64,000 bases of DNA from Flavobacteriaceae bacterium (GCA_016649715.1 JAENXC010000002.1:1-64000), one strand, 5' to 3'. Shown: positions 1-7,965, counted from the first letter of the stretch. The notes: generated by a model not told the origin, from the sequence alone. Numbers and translations are program-made.

Positions 1-27
1 GAATGAGGAAACCGATACCTAACAATT

Positions 28-132
28 AAGGTGGTTATAGCGACGGGGCTCACCTCTTACCTTTCCGAACAGAGAAGTTAAGCCCGTTTGCGCCGATGGT
101 ACTGCACTCGTGGGAGAGTAGGTCGCCGCCTT
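28..132 (+). rRNA. rrf: 5S ribosomal RNA
   Basis: The 5S rRNA of the large ribosomal subunit. The ends are set by helix I: AAGGTGG at 28-34 pairs with CCGCCTT at 126-132. The interior has the conserved 5S blocks CCGAACAGAGAAGTTAAGC and GTGGGAGAGTAGGTCG, and the sequence is of Flavobacteriia type. It is the last gene of an rRNA operon whose 23S gene lies off the left edge. Bases 1-27 are probably the 23S-5S spacer or the extreme 23S end; I cannot tell which. Confidence 0.95.
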
Positions 133-137
133 CCTTT

Positions 138-171
138 AAAGCCCCCTCACTTACGTGAGGGGGCTTTTTTT
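138..171 (+). terminator. Intrinsic terminator after 5S rRNA
   Basis: A 10-bp perfect stem, GCCCCCTCAC at 141-150 and GTGAGGGGGC at 155-164, has a 4-nt loop, upstream As and a seven-T run. It is a textbook rho-independent terminator for the rRNA operon. The stop codon of the truncated TPI frame on the other strand falls inside its T run, which suggests that the TPI sequence was joined to this point rather than having evolved here. Confidence 0.9.
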
Positions 172-745
172 ATGGAGAAAAGTGAGATAAATCCCTAACC
201 AGAATGCGTATAGGATTTTTCTTATCTCCACTGATTGCCCAAATAGGTTCGTAAGCAATCATGATGTTTTCCGGATTCTTCTTCGGTACTCGATTGAATA
301 CGTCTTTTAATTGTTGGGTAAGATTCTTTTTCCAGTTTCGGTCTCGTTGCTCCTCTCCCACACAGATAATAGGGGTCATTTCGTGCTCCAAAACGGCTGT
401 TACTTTGCGAGCAACATCAGATTTCGTCTCGAGGTGTCGACGTTCAGAATGTCCCAAAATTACATATTCAGCTCCAGCGTTCTTCATCATCAATACGGAG
501 GTTTCTCCGGTTCGTGAACCTGATTCCTCGGCATAGGCGTCTTGTCCTCCTACGCGATAGTTTGGGTGGTTCACGTGTTGTGCGACCTGGTTTACATACA
601 TATGAGGCGGGCAACAGATCATCCGTGTATAGTCGAGTTTTGCAACCACGTTACGAATAGAGAGGAACAGTCCCTCTGCGTCTTTTTCTGAGGTGACATT
701 CATCTTCCAATTTGCGACAATCAGTTTCTTTGGCTTATGTATCAT
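170..745 (-). pseudogene. tpiA: Triosephosphate isomerase, C-terminally truncated
   Basis: TPI interconverts dihydroxyacetone phosphate and glyceraldehyde 3-phosphate. The 191-residue frame starts with the family signature NWKMN (catalytic Lys), then GGQDAYAEESG, the catalytic His in GHSERR, and the catalytic Glu in AYEPIWAIS. The similarity stops at mobile loop 6. The last dozen or so residues do not resemble TPI, and about 60 expected residues with the last two beta strands and the phosphate-binding glycines are missing. It cannot fold as a normal barrel. The reading direction is toward the 5S gene and the truncation lies at its terminator. The promoter (TATAAT) is unlike that of the other genes here, and the flanking repeats also look foreign. 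Read it as a fragment from a different genome, through assembly chimerism or transfer; I am sure of the family and unsure of the cause. Confidence 0.8.
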
Positions 746-753
746 ATTTTTCG

Positions 754-759
754 ATTATA
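754..759 (-). promoter_or_regulatory. TATAAT -10 box for the TPI fragment
   Basis: On the minus strand TGGTATAAT lies 8 bases before the ATG, an extended classical sigma70 -10 box. The predicted start of transcription is almost at the ATG, so the mRNA would be leaderless or nearly so. The host-type genes of this window instead use TAnnTTTG. No convincing -35 box was seen. Confidence 0.55.
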
Positions 760-826
760 CCATAGCTTTCCAAATTGCGAAAATTATGGGTTTCTAGAGG
801 GATATGTTGAAATGCTTGAAAAATGC

Positions 827-858
827 TCATTCTAATATTCGTACGAATATTAGAATGA
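827..858. repeat. Perfect 32-bp palindrome
   Basis: The 16-base half-site TCATTCTAATATTCGT at 827-842 is followed directly by its exact reverse complement at 843-858, with no spacer. There is no T run, so it is not an ordinary terminator. It could be a protein-binding site or a mobile-element remnant. Confidence 0.8.
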
Positions 859-915
859 TTAAGTGATTGAATAAAAGATTGGATAAGGGGATTTGTCATC
901 ACTCAATCAAGTTGA

Positions 916-936
916 GTGCAAGCTCTCAGCTTGCAC
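916..936. repeat. Hairpin repeat GTGCAAGCT/AGCTTGCAC
   Basis: Nine-base arms GTGCAAGCT (916-924) and AGCTTGCAC (928-936) flank a 3-nt loop. Hairpins of this form recall REP-type intergenic repeats of other phyla. It sits in the same odd segment as the TPI fragment. Confidence 0.6.
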
Positions 937-1019
937 TACAAGAGCACTTCCAAAAATATACTTCGTTATTTTTTAGGTCGCTGGGAATTCTGAGTGGTAC
1001 CTATCCTTTTCAAGACTGG

Positions 1020-1039
1020 ATTCCCGCCTTCGCGGGAAT
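1020..1039. repeat. Hairpin repeat ATTCCCGC-cttc-GCGGGAAT
   Basis: Eight-base perfect arms surround a CTTC loop within the context TGGATTCCCGCCTTCGCGGG. Read in one frame it gives the peptide DWIPAFAGMT, a well-known spurious translation of a dispersed repeat common in Proteobacteria and some candidate phyla. I do not associate it with Flavobacteriia. Confidence 0.7.
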
Positions 1040-1070
1040 GACAAGGATAGTGTGGAAATAACAGAAAAAG

Positions 1071-1095
1071 AAAACCCCTCAAATTGAGGGGTTTT
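1071..1095 (-). terminator. Intrinsic terminator of the FG-GAP gene
   Basis: AAAACCCCTC (1071-1080) and GAGGGGTTTT (1086-1095) form a 10-bp stem with a 5-nt loop. It lies just after the stop of the minus-strand FG-GAP gene and has flanking A/T tracts that could work in either direction. Confidence 0.8.
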
Positions 1096-1120
1096 AATCT
1101 ATTCTATTATTCCAAAAAAA

Positions 1121-2554
1121 TTAATTTTTAATTATTTTTTTGGTTACCGATTGTCCATCTTCGGCTTGTAAGTTAAGTAAATATATACCTGCATCCAATC
1201 CAGAAAGATCAATCTGTGGTCCGTCATAAGGAACATTAAGTTGCTTTCCTGACATATCAGTTACCATAAAATCGGTTACAAATACGTCACTTGGCAGTTC
1301 AATGTTCACAATTCCATTCGTTGGATTAGGATACAGCATGACACTTTCTTTGGTGAAGTCATTCACTCCAAGAGGGGTAGTGTTGATGTACAATTCCGCC
1401 GTCGGTTCATGGAAAGGAAAACCAATACCAGCATCTCCTGCAACAAAAATATCCAAATAAGCATCACCATTTGCATGTATTGCAGTAGGCTGCCCATTGT
1501 AAACTCCGGTAAATACTTGATTAGAGTTACTAAAATTTCCAATTCCGTCATTCAGGAACAACTTGGTAATCCTAGTTTCGTTTGAATTAAATAATTTTCC
1601 ATTAATTAACAAATCTTTATCCCCGTCATTATCGAAATCTTCCAATAATACCGATCCTTGTCGTACCTGTGGTAAGGTTTGCTGGAAACACGTAAAGGTC
1701 CCATCCCCATTCCCAAAACAAACTTTAGATTGAGCGCCTGTACTACTATTTGCAGCAAAAACTATGTCTGCAAATTCATCCGAGTTCAAGAAAGCTCCAG
1801 CCGCCTTACCATCAAATATTAAGGGAATTCCAATATTTGAAAGAGGTGAGCCAAAAATACCATTGGTATTCATTCGAACAACTGTATAAGTATCGTTGTT
1901 TCGTGTTCCGAAATAAAATAAATCAGGATCTCCATCATTATCAAAATCAGCTAATACTGAGCCTCCTCCATTAGCACCATCAAATTGTTGCGTTGAAAGG
2001 CTAAAACATCCGGTTCCATCATTAATTAATAAGTAAGCTAATTCTTCGCCAAAATCATCGTATCCTGAAAGGAACAAATCATCATCTCCATCGTTATCAA
2101 TATCTGCTCGTGAGAGCGTAACTGAATAGAGACCTAATCCATCCAAATCATTACAGCTTTTTAAGCTGAAATTTCCATTTCCAAGGTTTTCAAGAAATCC
2201 TATAACGTTTCCTGATAATGTGCCTCCAGTATAAAATAGGTCTTTATCTCCATCGGCATCAGCATCAAAAACAGCGGTGGCTCCCATTGAAAAAACAGGG
2301 GTGGTCATTGAATCAAGCGTAAAATTTGCAGATCCATCATTCGTGTAAAACAACGATTTGATTTCTTCTTCTACTGGATCATATCCATTATTGAAAAGAT
2401 CGTCGATGTTATCATCGTTAATATCAATAGCTACCGGTGCGGAGGCTATCAATCCTGTAAAGGTTTCATTTGAAATATCAAAGGTTACCGGTTGCTGTGC
2501 TACTACTGTTGTCATGGACAACATCATAGCTAAAAGTAAAAGTAGTGTTTTCAT
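1121..2554 (-). CDS. FG-GAP/VCBS-repeat protein with T9SS type A sorting domain
   Basis: A predicted secreted, cell-surface protein of 477 residues. A signal peptide ends near VVAQQ. At least four calcium-binding-type FG-GAP motifs follow, near residues 95, 155, 205 and 315, each with a DxDxDGDxDL core (DADADGDKDLF, DIDNDGDDDLF, DFDNDGDPDLF, DFDNDGDKDLL). This fits a beta-propeller. The last 80 residues (YPNPTNGIVNIELP... GLDAGIYLL) are a type A C-terminal sorting domain, which directs export through the type IX system and is then usually cleaved. The ligand is unknown. The upstream region has TTGACA, 18 bases, then TGGTAGGAT, which is not the usual promoter type here, so the gene may share the origin of the odd segment to its left. 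It is otherwise monocistronic. Confidence 0.88.
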   Translation of the reverse strand: MKTLLLLLAMMLSMTTVVAQQPVTFDISNETFTGLIASAPVAIDINDDNIDDLFNNGYDPVEEEIKSLFYTNDGSANFTLDSMTTPVFSMGATAVFDADADGDKDLFYTGGTLSGNVIGFLENLGNGNFSLKSCNDLDGLGLYSVTLSRADIDNDGDDDLFLSGYDDFGEELAYLLINDGTGCFSLSTQQFDGANGGGSVLADFDNDGDPDLFYFGTRNNDTYTVVRMNTNGIFGSPLSNIGIPLIFDGKAAGAFLNSDEFADIVFAANSSTGAQSKVCFGNGDGTFTCFQQTLPQVRQGSVLLEDFDNDGDKDLLINGKLFNSNETRITKLFLNDGIGNFSNSNQVFTGVYNGQPTAIHANGDAYLDIFVAGDAGIGFPFHEPTAELYINTTPLGVNDFTKESVMLYPNPTNGIVNIELPSDVFVTDFMVTDMSGKQLNVPYDGPQIDLSGLDAGIYLLNLQAEDGQSVTKKIIKN

Positions 2555-2814
2555 GACATATGTAATTTTAAAGGTTTAATATTTGTAGTTATCCTACCAT
2601 ACTTTATACAATTTTGTCAAGTTATATAAATATTTATCTGTTATCGTCTTTCTCAATATTAATTTTTAATAGCAATTAAGCCCTGCAAATTATAATTTCT
2701 TAATGAATTTACATTTTAAAAATTAAAATTATAGTATTATGAAGGAAAATAAAAATTTAAAAATAATTATATGAAGTTTAATTTATATAGACTAACCGAC
2801 TATAAAACAAATTT
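2555..2814. other. AT-rich intergenic region
   Basis: About 260 bases of very AT-rich sequence. The FG-GAP promoter-like elements (TTGACA and TAGGAT on the minus strand) lie at about 2587-2617. I see no small gene or RNA. The change back to ordinary host DNA may fall in this stretch. Confidence 0.4.
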
Positions 2815-3483
2815 TTATAAAAAATAAGCCAACACAATTCCAATAATAACCGCTGTCATTTTTGTAAGATTGAATTTATGGTTCTTAGAACTTTCAAAAA
2901 GAATGGTGGTTGAAACGTGCAGAAAAATACCAATTACAACAGCTTCAATTTCTGTTTCATACTGGTGGACCATTTCATAATTGTTCGAGATAAAATTGCC
3001 AATAGGCGTCATTATTGCGAAAAAGAAAAGAAAAAGTAAAGTTATGTGACGCTTGTAACCGGCAGTTATAAAAAAGAAAGATAAAATTATTGCCACCGGA
3101 ATTTTGTGGACAATTATGCCAACCAAAAGATTATTGTCCTCTGAAATGGGAAATCCTTCCATAAACGCGTGAATACAAAGGCTTAAAAAAAGCAACCACG
3201 GGAAATTTTTGTTTTCTGCGTGTAGATGCACATGTCCGTGTTCTGCTCCTTTCGAGAAAAATTCCAGGAATATTTGCAGTAAAATACCAAGCATTACGTA
3301 AACGCCAATACTTTTTGATGGGGTTTCATAAACTTCGGGTATGAGTTCAAATACTGTGATTGACAAGAGAAAGGCTCCACTGAAGGCTAGAAAAACCTCC
3401 ATATTTCGAAATTCCCTTTTCTTTAGAAAAAGGGCAACTATATAGCCGACTGCTACTGCTAAAAAAAGTAATAGATAATTCAT
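2815..3483 (-). CDS. ZIP family metal transporter
   Basis: Imports divalent cations, probably zinc, across the inner membrane. The 222 residues form about eight hydrophobic segments. The ZIP metal-site helices are recognisable as HAFMEGFPIS and HKIPVAIILSF, where the His/Glu and His residues form the binuclear site. A His-rich loop (HGHVHLHAE) after the third segment could capture metal. The start overlaps by one base (TAATG) the stop of the upstream methyltransferase, so the two are probably cotranscribed. Metal specificity cannot be read from the sequence. Confidence 0.88.
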   Translation of the reverse strand: MNYLLLFLAVAVGYIVALFLKKREFRNMEVFLAFSGAFLLSITVFELIPEVYETPSKSIGVYVMLGILLQIFLEFFSKGAEHGHVHLHAENKNFPWLLFLSLCIHAFMEGFPISEDNNLLVGIIVHKIPVAIILSFFFITAGYKRHITLLFLFFFAIMTPIGNFISNNYEMVHQYETEIEAVVIGIFLHVSTTILFESSKNHKFNLTKMTAVIIGIVLAYFL

Positions 3484-4214
3484 TAATTAAAAATTAAAAT
3501 TAATCTTTCAGAAGTAATTTTATCAAAATCGTTAAGTTGATAATCGCCAAAGATGTTTTTCAGTTTTATTCCAGCTTCATTGAAATAGAACTCAAAATCT
3601 TTTAAAGTAAGTGCTTTTACTTTTTCAACGTAGTGATAATCGGTTCCGTCATCATTAAAACGAATATTTTTGATGATGTAATTCTCTTCAACGTATTTTT
3701 CAATATAAAAAACAATGTTGCCAACTTTCTTTTTTTCTAATGGAACCAAGTTTTTAATGGCCAATTCAACATTTAAAAAATCGATTACACCAAAACCATT
3801 GGGCTTTAATTCAGCTTTTATTGCTTTTATGGTGCGTAAATTATCTTCTTCTTTTTCAAAATATCCAAAACTGGTAAAGAGATTGAAAACAGCATCAAAT
3901 TGTTTTGGATAGGGCAGACACATATCGTGTACGTCAAAATGAAGTCCGGGTTTTTCGTACTGTTTGGCGTAGTTAATACTCTCTTCGGAAAGGTCTATGC
4001 CGGTAACATCAAAACCCTGCTTGTACAAATATTTTGAATGTCTTCCCCTGCCACAGGCAAGATCTAAAATAGAATCATTTTTTTGAAGGTTTAAATAATT
4101 GGTAAGTGTGTTCATAAACATTGCCGCTTCCCTATGTCCTCTATCTTTGTAGAGCAGATGATAGTATGGTGTGTTGAACCACCAAGCGTACCAATTGTCC
4201 TTTTCTTTTTGCAT
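3483..4214 (-). CDS. Class I SAM-dependent methyltransferase
   Basis: A 243-residue Rossmann-fold methyltransferase. Motif I is LDLACGRGRHSKYL near residues 60-72. The acidic end of strand 2 is GIDLSEESI, and later motifs include FDAVFNLFTSFGYF. This belongs to the small-molecule type (methyltransferase domain 25/11). The substrate is unknown. It lies directly upstream of the ZIP gene with coupled stop and start codons, and is divergent from the THUMP methyltransferase across about 58 bases. Confidence 0.85.
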   Translation of the reverse strand: MQKEKDNWYAWWFNTPYYHLLYKDRGHREAAMFMNTLTNYLNLQKNDSILDLACGRGRHSKYLYKQGFDVTGIDLSEESINYAKQYEKPGLHFDVHDMCLPYPKQFDAVFNLFTSFGYFEKEEDNLRTIKAIKAELKPNGFGVIDFLNVELAIKNLVPLEKKKVGNIVFYIEKYVEENYIIKNIRFNDDGTDYHYVEKVKALTLKDFEFYFNEAGIKLKNIFGDYQLNDFDKITSERLILIFN

Positions 4215-4243
4215 ACTTATCGTTTCGCCCTGCTAAAATACTG

Positions 4244-4251
4244 TATTTTTG
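4244..4251 (+). promoter_or_regulatory. Bacteroidota -10 element (TATTTTTG)
   Basis: TATTTTTG matches TAnnTTTG exactly and lies 21 bases before the ATG at 4273. A TTG start proposed at 4249 would fall inside this element, which argues for a start at 4273 or later. Confidence 0.65.
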
Positions 4252-4272
4252 CAGGAAAACTGTTTATATAGT

Positions 4273-5430
4273 ATGGTAAAGAATTTTAAAATGGTGGCTA
4301 AAACCCTTTTCGGGATGGAAGAACTGCTAGCACAGGAACTTCGCCAATTGGGTGCTTCGTCCATTGAAGTTGGTATACGGAATGTTTCTTTTGAAGGCGA
4401 TTTAGGATTTATGTACAAAGCGAATCTTTGTTGCCGAACTGCTATCAAAATACTTAAACCGATCACTGCTTTCAATATTTTTACCGAAGAAGATCTTTAC
4501 AAGAAAATCTACGAAATGCCTTGGGAAAATTATATGGATGTGAAAGGCACATTGGCTGTAAACGCAACCGTTTTTTCTGAAGTTTTCACACATTCGCAAT
4601 ATATATCCCTTAAAACGAAAGATGCAATCGTAGATCGTTTTCGGGATAGGGAAGGAGTTCGTCCAGATGTGGATTTGGACCATCCCACACTTCGAATAAA
4701 CGTTCATATTGACCGAAATATTTGTACCGTTTCGTTGGATAGTTCAGGCGAATCATTGCACAAGCGCGGCTATAAAGTGGAAAGCACTTTGGCACCGATA
4801 AATGAAGTACTCGCAGCGGGAATCATTATGCTCTCGGGTTGGAACGGACAGTGTAATTTTCTGGACCCAATGTGTGGCGGTGGAACTATGCTAACCGAAG
4901 CAGCGATGATAGCTTGCAACATTCCACCAAACCTGAACCGCGAAGAATTCGGCTTTGAAACTTGGCCCGATTTTGATGTAGATCTTTATGAAAAAATAGA
5001 GGAAGCCGCACTTAAAAAAGTCCGCGATTTTCCACATAAAATTTATGGATTCGATTTAGATTCGGTAGCGATAAAAAAAGCGAAAGAAAACATTAAAAGC
5101 GCAAACCTGAACGATTTTATTGAGATGAAACAGCAGGATTTTTTCGAAAGTGAAAAAGAAAACGACAAACCTTTATATATTGTTTTTAACCCGCCGTATG
5201 ACGAACGTATATCTTTAAGCGATGTGGAAAATTTTTACAGTTCCATCGGGAATACGTTGAAACGCGGTTATCCGGGAACTCAGGCGTGGATGATTACTTC
5301 AAATATGGAAGCCTTGAAATTTGTTGGGCTTCATCCCTCAAAAAAGATAAAACTTTTTAACGGAAAACTGGAAGCGAAACTCGTGCGTTATGAAATGTAT
5401 GAGGGGAGTAGGAAGGCCAGTAAGCAGTAA
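4273..5430 (+). CDS. THUMP-domain rRNA guanine-N2-methyltransferase (RlmL N-terminal type)
   Basis: Probably methylates 23S rRNA on N2 of guanine. The 385 residues comprise an N-terminal ferredoxin-like/THUMP region (about 1-155, ending DHPTLRINVHIDRNICTVSLD) and a C-terminal catalytic domain with SAM motif FLDPMCGGGTMLTEAA and the N-methyltransferase motif IV NPPYDER. It corresponds to the first half of E. coli RlmL and to the YpsC family. I chose the ATG at 4273 (MVKNFKMVAKTLFG); the ATG at 4291 is also possible. A strong hairpin follows the stop. Confidence 0.87.
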   Translation: MVKNFKMVAKTLFGMEELLAQELRQLGASSIEVGIRNVSFEGDLGFMYKANLCCRTAIKILKPITAFNIFTEEDLYKKIYEMPWENYMDVKGTLAVNATVFSEVFTHSQYISLKTKDAIVDRFRDREGVRPDVDLDHPTLRINVHIDRNICTVSLDSSGESLHKRGYKVESTLAPINEVLAAGIIMLSGWNGQCNFLDPMCGGGTMLTEAAMIACNIPPNLNREEFGFETWPDFDVDLYEKIEEAALKKVRDFPHKIYGFDLDSVAIKKAKENIKSANLNDFIEMKQQDFFESEKENDKPLYIVFNPPYDERISLSDVENFYSSIGNTLKRGYPGTQAWMITSNMEALKFVGLHPSKKIKLFNGKLEAKLVRYEMYEGSRKASKQ

Positions 5431-5436
5431 ATCCCT

Positions 5437-5472
5437 CAAAGGGGGGACTTCCGAGCTGAAATGCCCCCTTTG
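5437..5472. terminator. Hairpin between convergent genes
   Basis: CAAAGGGGG (5437-5445) pairs with CCCCCTTTG (5464-5472) over an 18-base loop, between convergent genes. No proper T run follows, so it may be an intergenic repeat of the kind also seen at 39190-39236 rather than a classical terminator. Confidence 0.5.
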
Positions 5473-5476
5473 GGGG

Positions 5477-5953
5477 TTAGGGGGCTAATTCCTCCAGCTC
5501 CAATCTGTAATCGTACTGTAAATCTTCGTGCAGTGTGGCGACTTTCTTTTTAATGTATTCCAACTGCCTGCTGTATAAATTGGTGAGAGTTGTGTTCCGG
5601 TTTATTGAAGGTTTAAACTCTTTAAGTTTTTGACAAAAATAGAGCAATAGCTCTACTTCGGTTTCTTTGTTTTGTGAATAGCGGATGAATTTTTTAAGCT
5701 CTCTCAATATTTTTCGAACGCTTTTTTTTATGTAGAAAAAAGTTTTGGTGTTGATGGTTTCAAAATCGGCGTCCACTTTGGTTTTTATGCTTTGGATGAA
5801 ATTTTCCTCGTCTGCAGATTCAAACAATAAATAGGTAAGCAGTTCCTTGTTTTCCTTTTTGAATTTTGAAAGCCGAAGACACAACTCCAGCAATTCCTGA
5901 GTAGAACGGTGGTTGAGCTCGGTTTTTATTTCCTTTAAACTTGCGGCTTTCAT
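5477..5953 (-). CDS. Conserved hypothetical protein, helical
   Basis: I do not recognise a named family. The 158 residues (start MKAASLKEIKTELN) are rich in Lys, Glu and Leu and should be almost all alpha-helical, with heptad-like stretches such as SVRKILRELKKFIRY and ELLLYFCQKLKEF. There is no signal peptide or membrane segment, so it is cytosolic. A longer frame begins at 6001, but its extra 16 residues (MFLFLKNHSTF...) look like untranslated sequence. It is convergent with the THUMP methyltransferase. Confidence 0.6.
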   Translation of the reverse strand: MKAASLKEIKTELNHRSTQELLELCLRLSKFKKENKELLTYLLFESADEENFIQSIKTKVDADFETINTKTFFYIKKSVRKILRELKKFIRYSQNKETEVELLLYFCQKLKEFKPSINRNTTLTNLYSRQLEYIKKKVATLHEDLQYDYRLELEELAP

Positions 5954-6100
5954 AATTGAATTTGCAGTAAAGGTACTATGGTTTTTCAGAAATAAAAACA
6001 CAGTGGGAATTCAATTGGGTTTTATTTCAAACAGAAAATCCACTGCTGAAAAGGTAAACCAAAACAACAGCGGACTTTCCTTTGAAAAAAATTACTTTTT

Positions 6101-6460
6101 CTAATCTTTGACCGTAACCGATCCCTTCATAACCAAGTGAATACTACAAAAATATTTAAAACTTTTCGTAACAACTTTTGAAAATGTATCTCCTTCGTTT
6201 AGTGGTTTTGAAGTCCACTTTTTATTGATTTCGGTCACGTCGTGCGGGACGAAATCTTTGTTAACCCATTCCACGATATCGCCTTTTTTTACCGATATGT
6301 TTTCTGGATTGAACTTCATTTGATAGATGGTAACAACGTGTTTAGTGGGAGTGTTTGGATTGACATCGGTATTATTAAAACCTGTCAACACCAAGAATAC
6401 GCAGGCCAATCCTACAACAAAAATAGCGAGACTTACACTATGATTCCTAACCGTATTCAT
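6101..6460 (-). CDS. Cupredoxin-like copper protein, membrane-anchored or secreted
   Basis: A small blue-copper-type protein of 119 residues. The N-terminal hydrophobic segment (LAIFVVGLACVFLVLTGF) is an uncleaved anchor or signal. The rest is one plastocyanin-like domain (YQMKFNPENISVKKGDIVEWVN) with type I copper ligands in the expected order: His in VPHDV, then Cys, His and Met in YFCSIHLVMKG. It probably carries electrons or binds copper in the periplasm. Its ATG overlaps the stop of the DUF4142 gene by one base, so the two form an operon. It ends in TAG. Confidence 0.85.
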   Translation of the reverse strand: MNTVRNHSVSLAIFVVGLACVFLVLTGFNNTDVNPNTPTKHVVTIYQMKFNPENISVKKGDIVEWVNKDFVPHDVTEINKKWTSKPLNEGDTFSKVVTKSFKYFCSIHLVMKGSVTVKD

Positions 6461-6999
6461 TATTTTAAAATTTTACTTTGGGCCATTTCCGCATGGTGCA
6501 AATGTGTTTCCAAAATTGGCATTGCAGTTTCAAGCAAGGCTTTTAGTTCCGCATTTTGAGATTGTGGGATCAACACAGTTTTTACCGCACCAATTACTGC
6601 TTTGTGGTAGGCTACCTCATTGTCAATATAAGCTTTGTCAAAGGCTTTTCCTTTGGCAGCTTTCAATTTTTTGGTAGTTTCATCAGCTTGTTGCAATAAT
6701 GATTTGCTCATGGCATTGTCCTGTGGCACAACGCCAAGTTTGGTAACAAGCGCCACGGCTTGTTTAATGATTGCACTGTGGTCGGCAATCATGGTATTTG
6801 CAAATTCGCGCACATCGGGGTTTTTGGATCGGTCAATGGCGAGCTTGGCATAATCAACATCTATTTGATTGGCAACAACAGCCACTTTGGCAATTTCAGG
6901 ATCAGTAAGTTGTGGGGTGTCTTGTGCGAACCCACAAACAGAAGAAAATAGCGCTATTACAAGAATAGCTAACGTTTTGGTAATAAATTTTGTTTTCAT
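6460..6999 (-). CDS. DUF4142 domain-containing exported protein
   Basis: A 179-residue exported protein with a signal peptide ending near CGFAQ. The mature part is a DUF4142 four-helix bundle of ferritin-like aspect (EIAKVAVVANQIDVDYAKLA, EFANTMIADHSAII, AYIDNEVAYHKAVI, LETHLHHAEMAQ), with His and Glu residues that could bind metal. Function in the family is unproven; members often sit next to stress or redox genes. It is cotranscribed with the cupredoxin, suggesting an envelope metal or oxidative-stress role. An ECF-type promoter candidate lies upstream. Confidence 0.85.
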   Translation of the reverse strand: MKTKFITKTLAILVIALFSSVCGFAQDTPQLTDPEIAKVAVVANQIDVDYAKLAIDRSKNPDVREFANTMIADHSAIIKQAVALVTKLGVVPQDNAMSKSLLQQADETTKKLKAAKGKAFDKAYIDNEVAYHKAVIGAVKTVLIPQSQNAELKALLETAMPILETHLHHAEMAQSKILK

Positions 7000-7038
7000 G
7001 ATAAATTGTTTTAAATGGTTTAACCTTTTTTATACCCG

Positions 7039-7066
7039 TTAGACGCCACCAATTTAGACTGGTTAC
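7039..7066 (-). promoter_or_regulatory. Candidate ECF sigma promoter (GTAACC-N15-CGTCTAA)
   Basis: Reading the minus strand, GTAACC (7066-7061), 15 bases, then CGTCTAA (7045-7039) has the AAC...CGTC layout typical of ECF sigma promoters. It lies 40 bases before the DUF4142 start. No TAnnTTTG element is present there. Confidence 0.4.
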
Positions 7067-7214
7067 AAATAAAAAAGAATTTTTTTAAAATTGCTTACCG
7101 TTTTCGTCTTAAGCTTTCATAATGAAACAATTAGACTATTTTTTGAATTTTCGTCTTTGAAATAACAGGAGAGCAGATGTTTTTTTGTGTATTTTTAAAC
7201 CGCAAAACACATAA

Positions 7215-7949
7215 ATGAAATTCATCAAAACTCTTCTAACCTATTCGCTTTGCGTTTTCATCGGGATTAACGCTTATTCTCAAGCCAATTCACAGGACAA
7301 AATATACGAAACTTACGATGCCATTGTGGGTTTAAACAACACAGGCCTTTACAACGGAACCGAATTTACAGACCTGTTTTTGAACACAGACGGCACCTAC
7401 CGATATTTTAATGGTTTTGATTACACGAAAGGTTCTGTTACATACAATGGTCAATATTACGTGAATGTGCCGTTGAAATACGACCTTTTGGAAGACAACC
7501 TGCTCACGCGTTCCGACGACAATTTGAGCATTTTCAACGTAAAACTGATTCCAGAATTTGTAGCATCGTTTTCAATTTATAACAAAAAATTCGTTCGGCT
7601 GTCAGATACCAAATTAGCACTTTCGGGCAATGGTTTCTTTGAAGTGGCTTATCTCGGAAATGCTTTACAGCTATACATAAAACACAGCAAGAAGAAAAAG
7701 GACAAAGCGCTGAATAGCGGTGTCCAATTCAAGTTTTCTGAAGATAATTTCTATGTGTTGAAAACTAACGGAAGCTATTCTGAAGTGCGTTCTATAAAAG
7801 ATGTACGGAAATTACTGCCCGAAAAAAATGACGAAATCCGGGACTTTCACAAAAGCTACAAAACACTTTATAAATCGAATCTTGATAGCTTTATGACAAA
7901 CCTCGTGAAACAGCTCGATACATCTTCCGAAGCAACCAAACAACCTTAA
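7215..7949 (+). CDS. Secreted protein of unknown function upstream of a TonB receptor
   Basis: I do not recognise the family. The 244 residues begin with a signal peptide (MKFIKTLLTYSLCVFIGINAYSQ). The mature part is beta-rich with many Tyr and Asn (GLYNGTEFTDLFLNTDGTYRYFNG), then a Lys-rich segment near residue 155 (KHSKKKKDKAL), and a charged helical C-terminus. It starts the cluster, with the TonB receptor 16 bases downstream, and may be a periplasmic or outer-membrane accessory of that receptor. A TATTTTTA element at 7190-7197 is a near match to the -10 box. Confidence 0.65.
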   Translation: MKFIKTLLTYSLCVFIGINAYSQANSQDKIYETYDAIVGLNNTGLYNGTEFTDLFLNTDGTYRYFNGFDYTKGSVTYNGQYYVNVPLKYDLLEDNLLTRSDDNLSIFNVKLIPEFVASFSIYNKKFVRLSDTKLALSGNGFFEVAYLGNALQLYIKHSKKKKDKALNSGVQFKFSEDNFYVLKTNGSYSEVRSIKDVRKLLPEKNDEIRDFHKSYKTLYKSNLDSFMTNLVKQLDTSSEATKQP

Positions 7950-7965
7950 TCTTAAGATTTTTTTC

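Noticed and set aside
1-27. 23S rRNA 3' end
   Set aside because: The 27 bases are too short and not conserved enough to call; left as spacer or possible 23S end.
867-1061. 64-residue frame ending in DWIPAFAGMTRIVWK
   Set aside because: It is a translation of hairpin repeats, a known false gene type.
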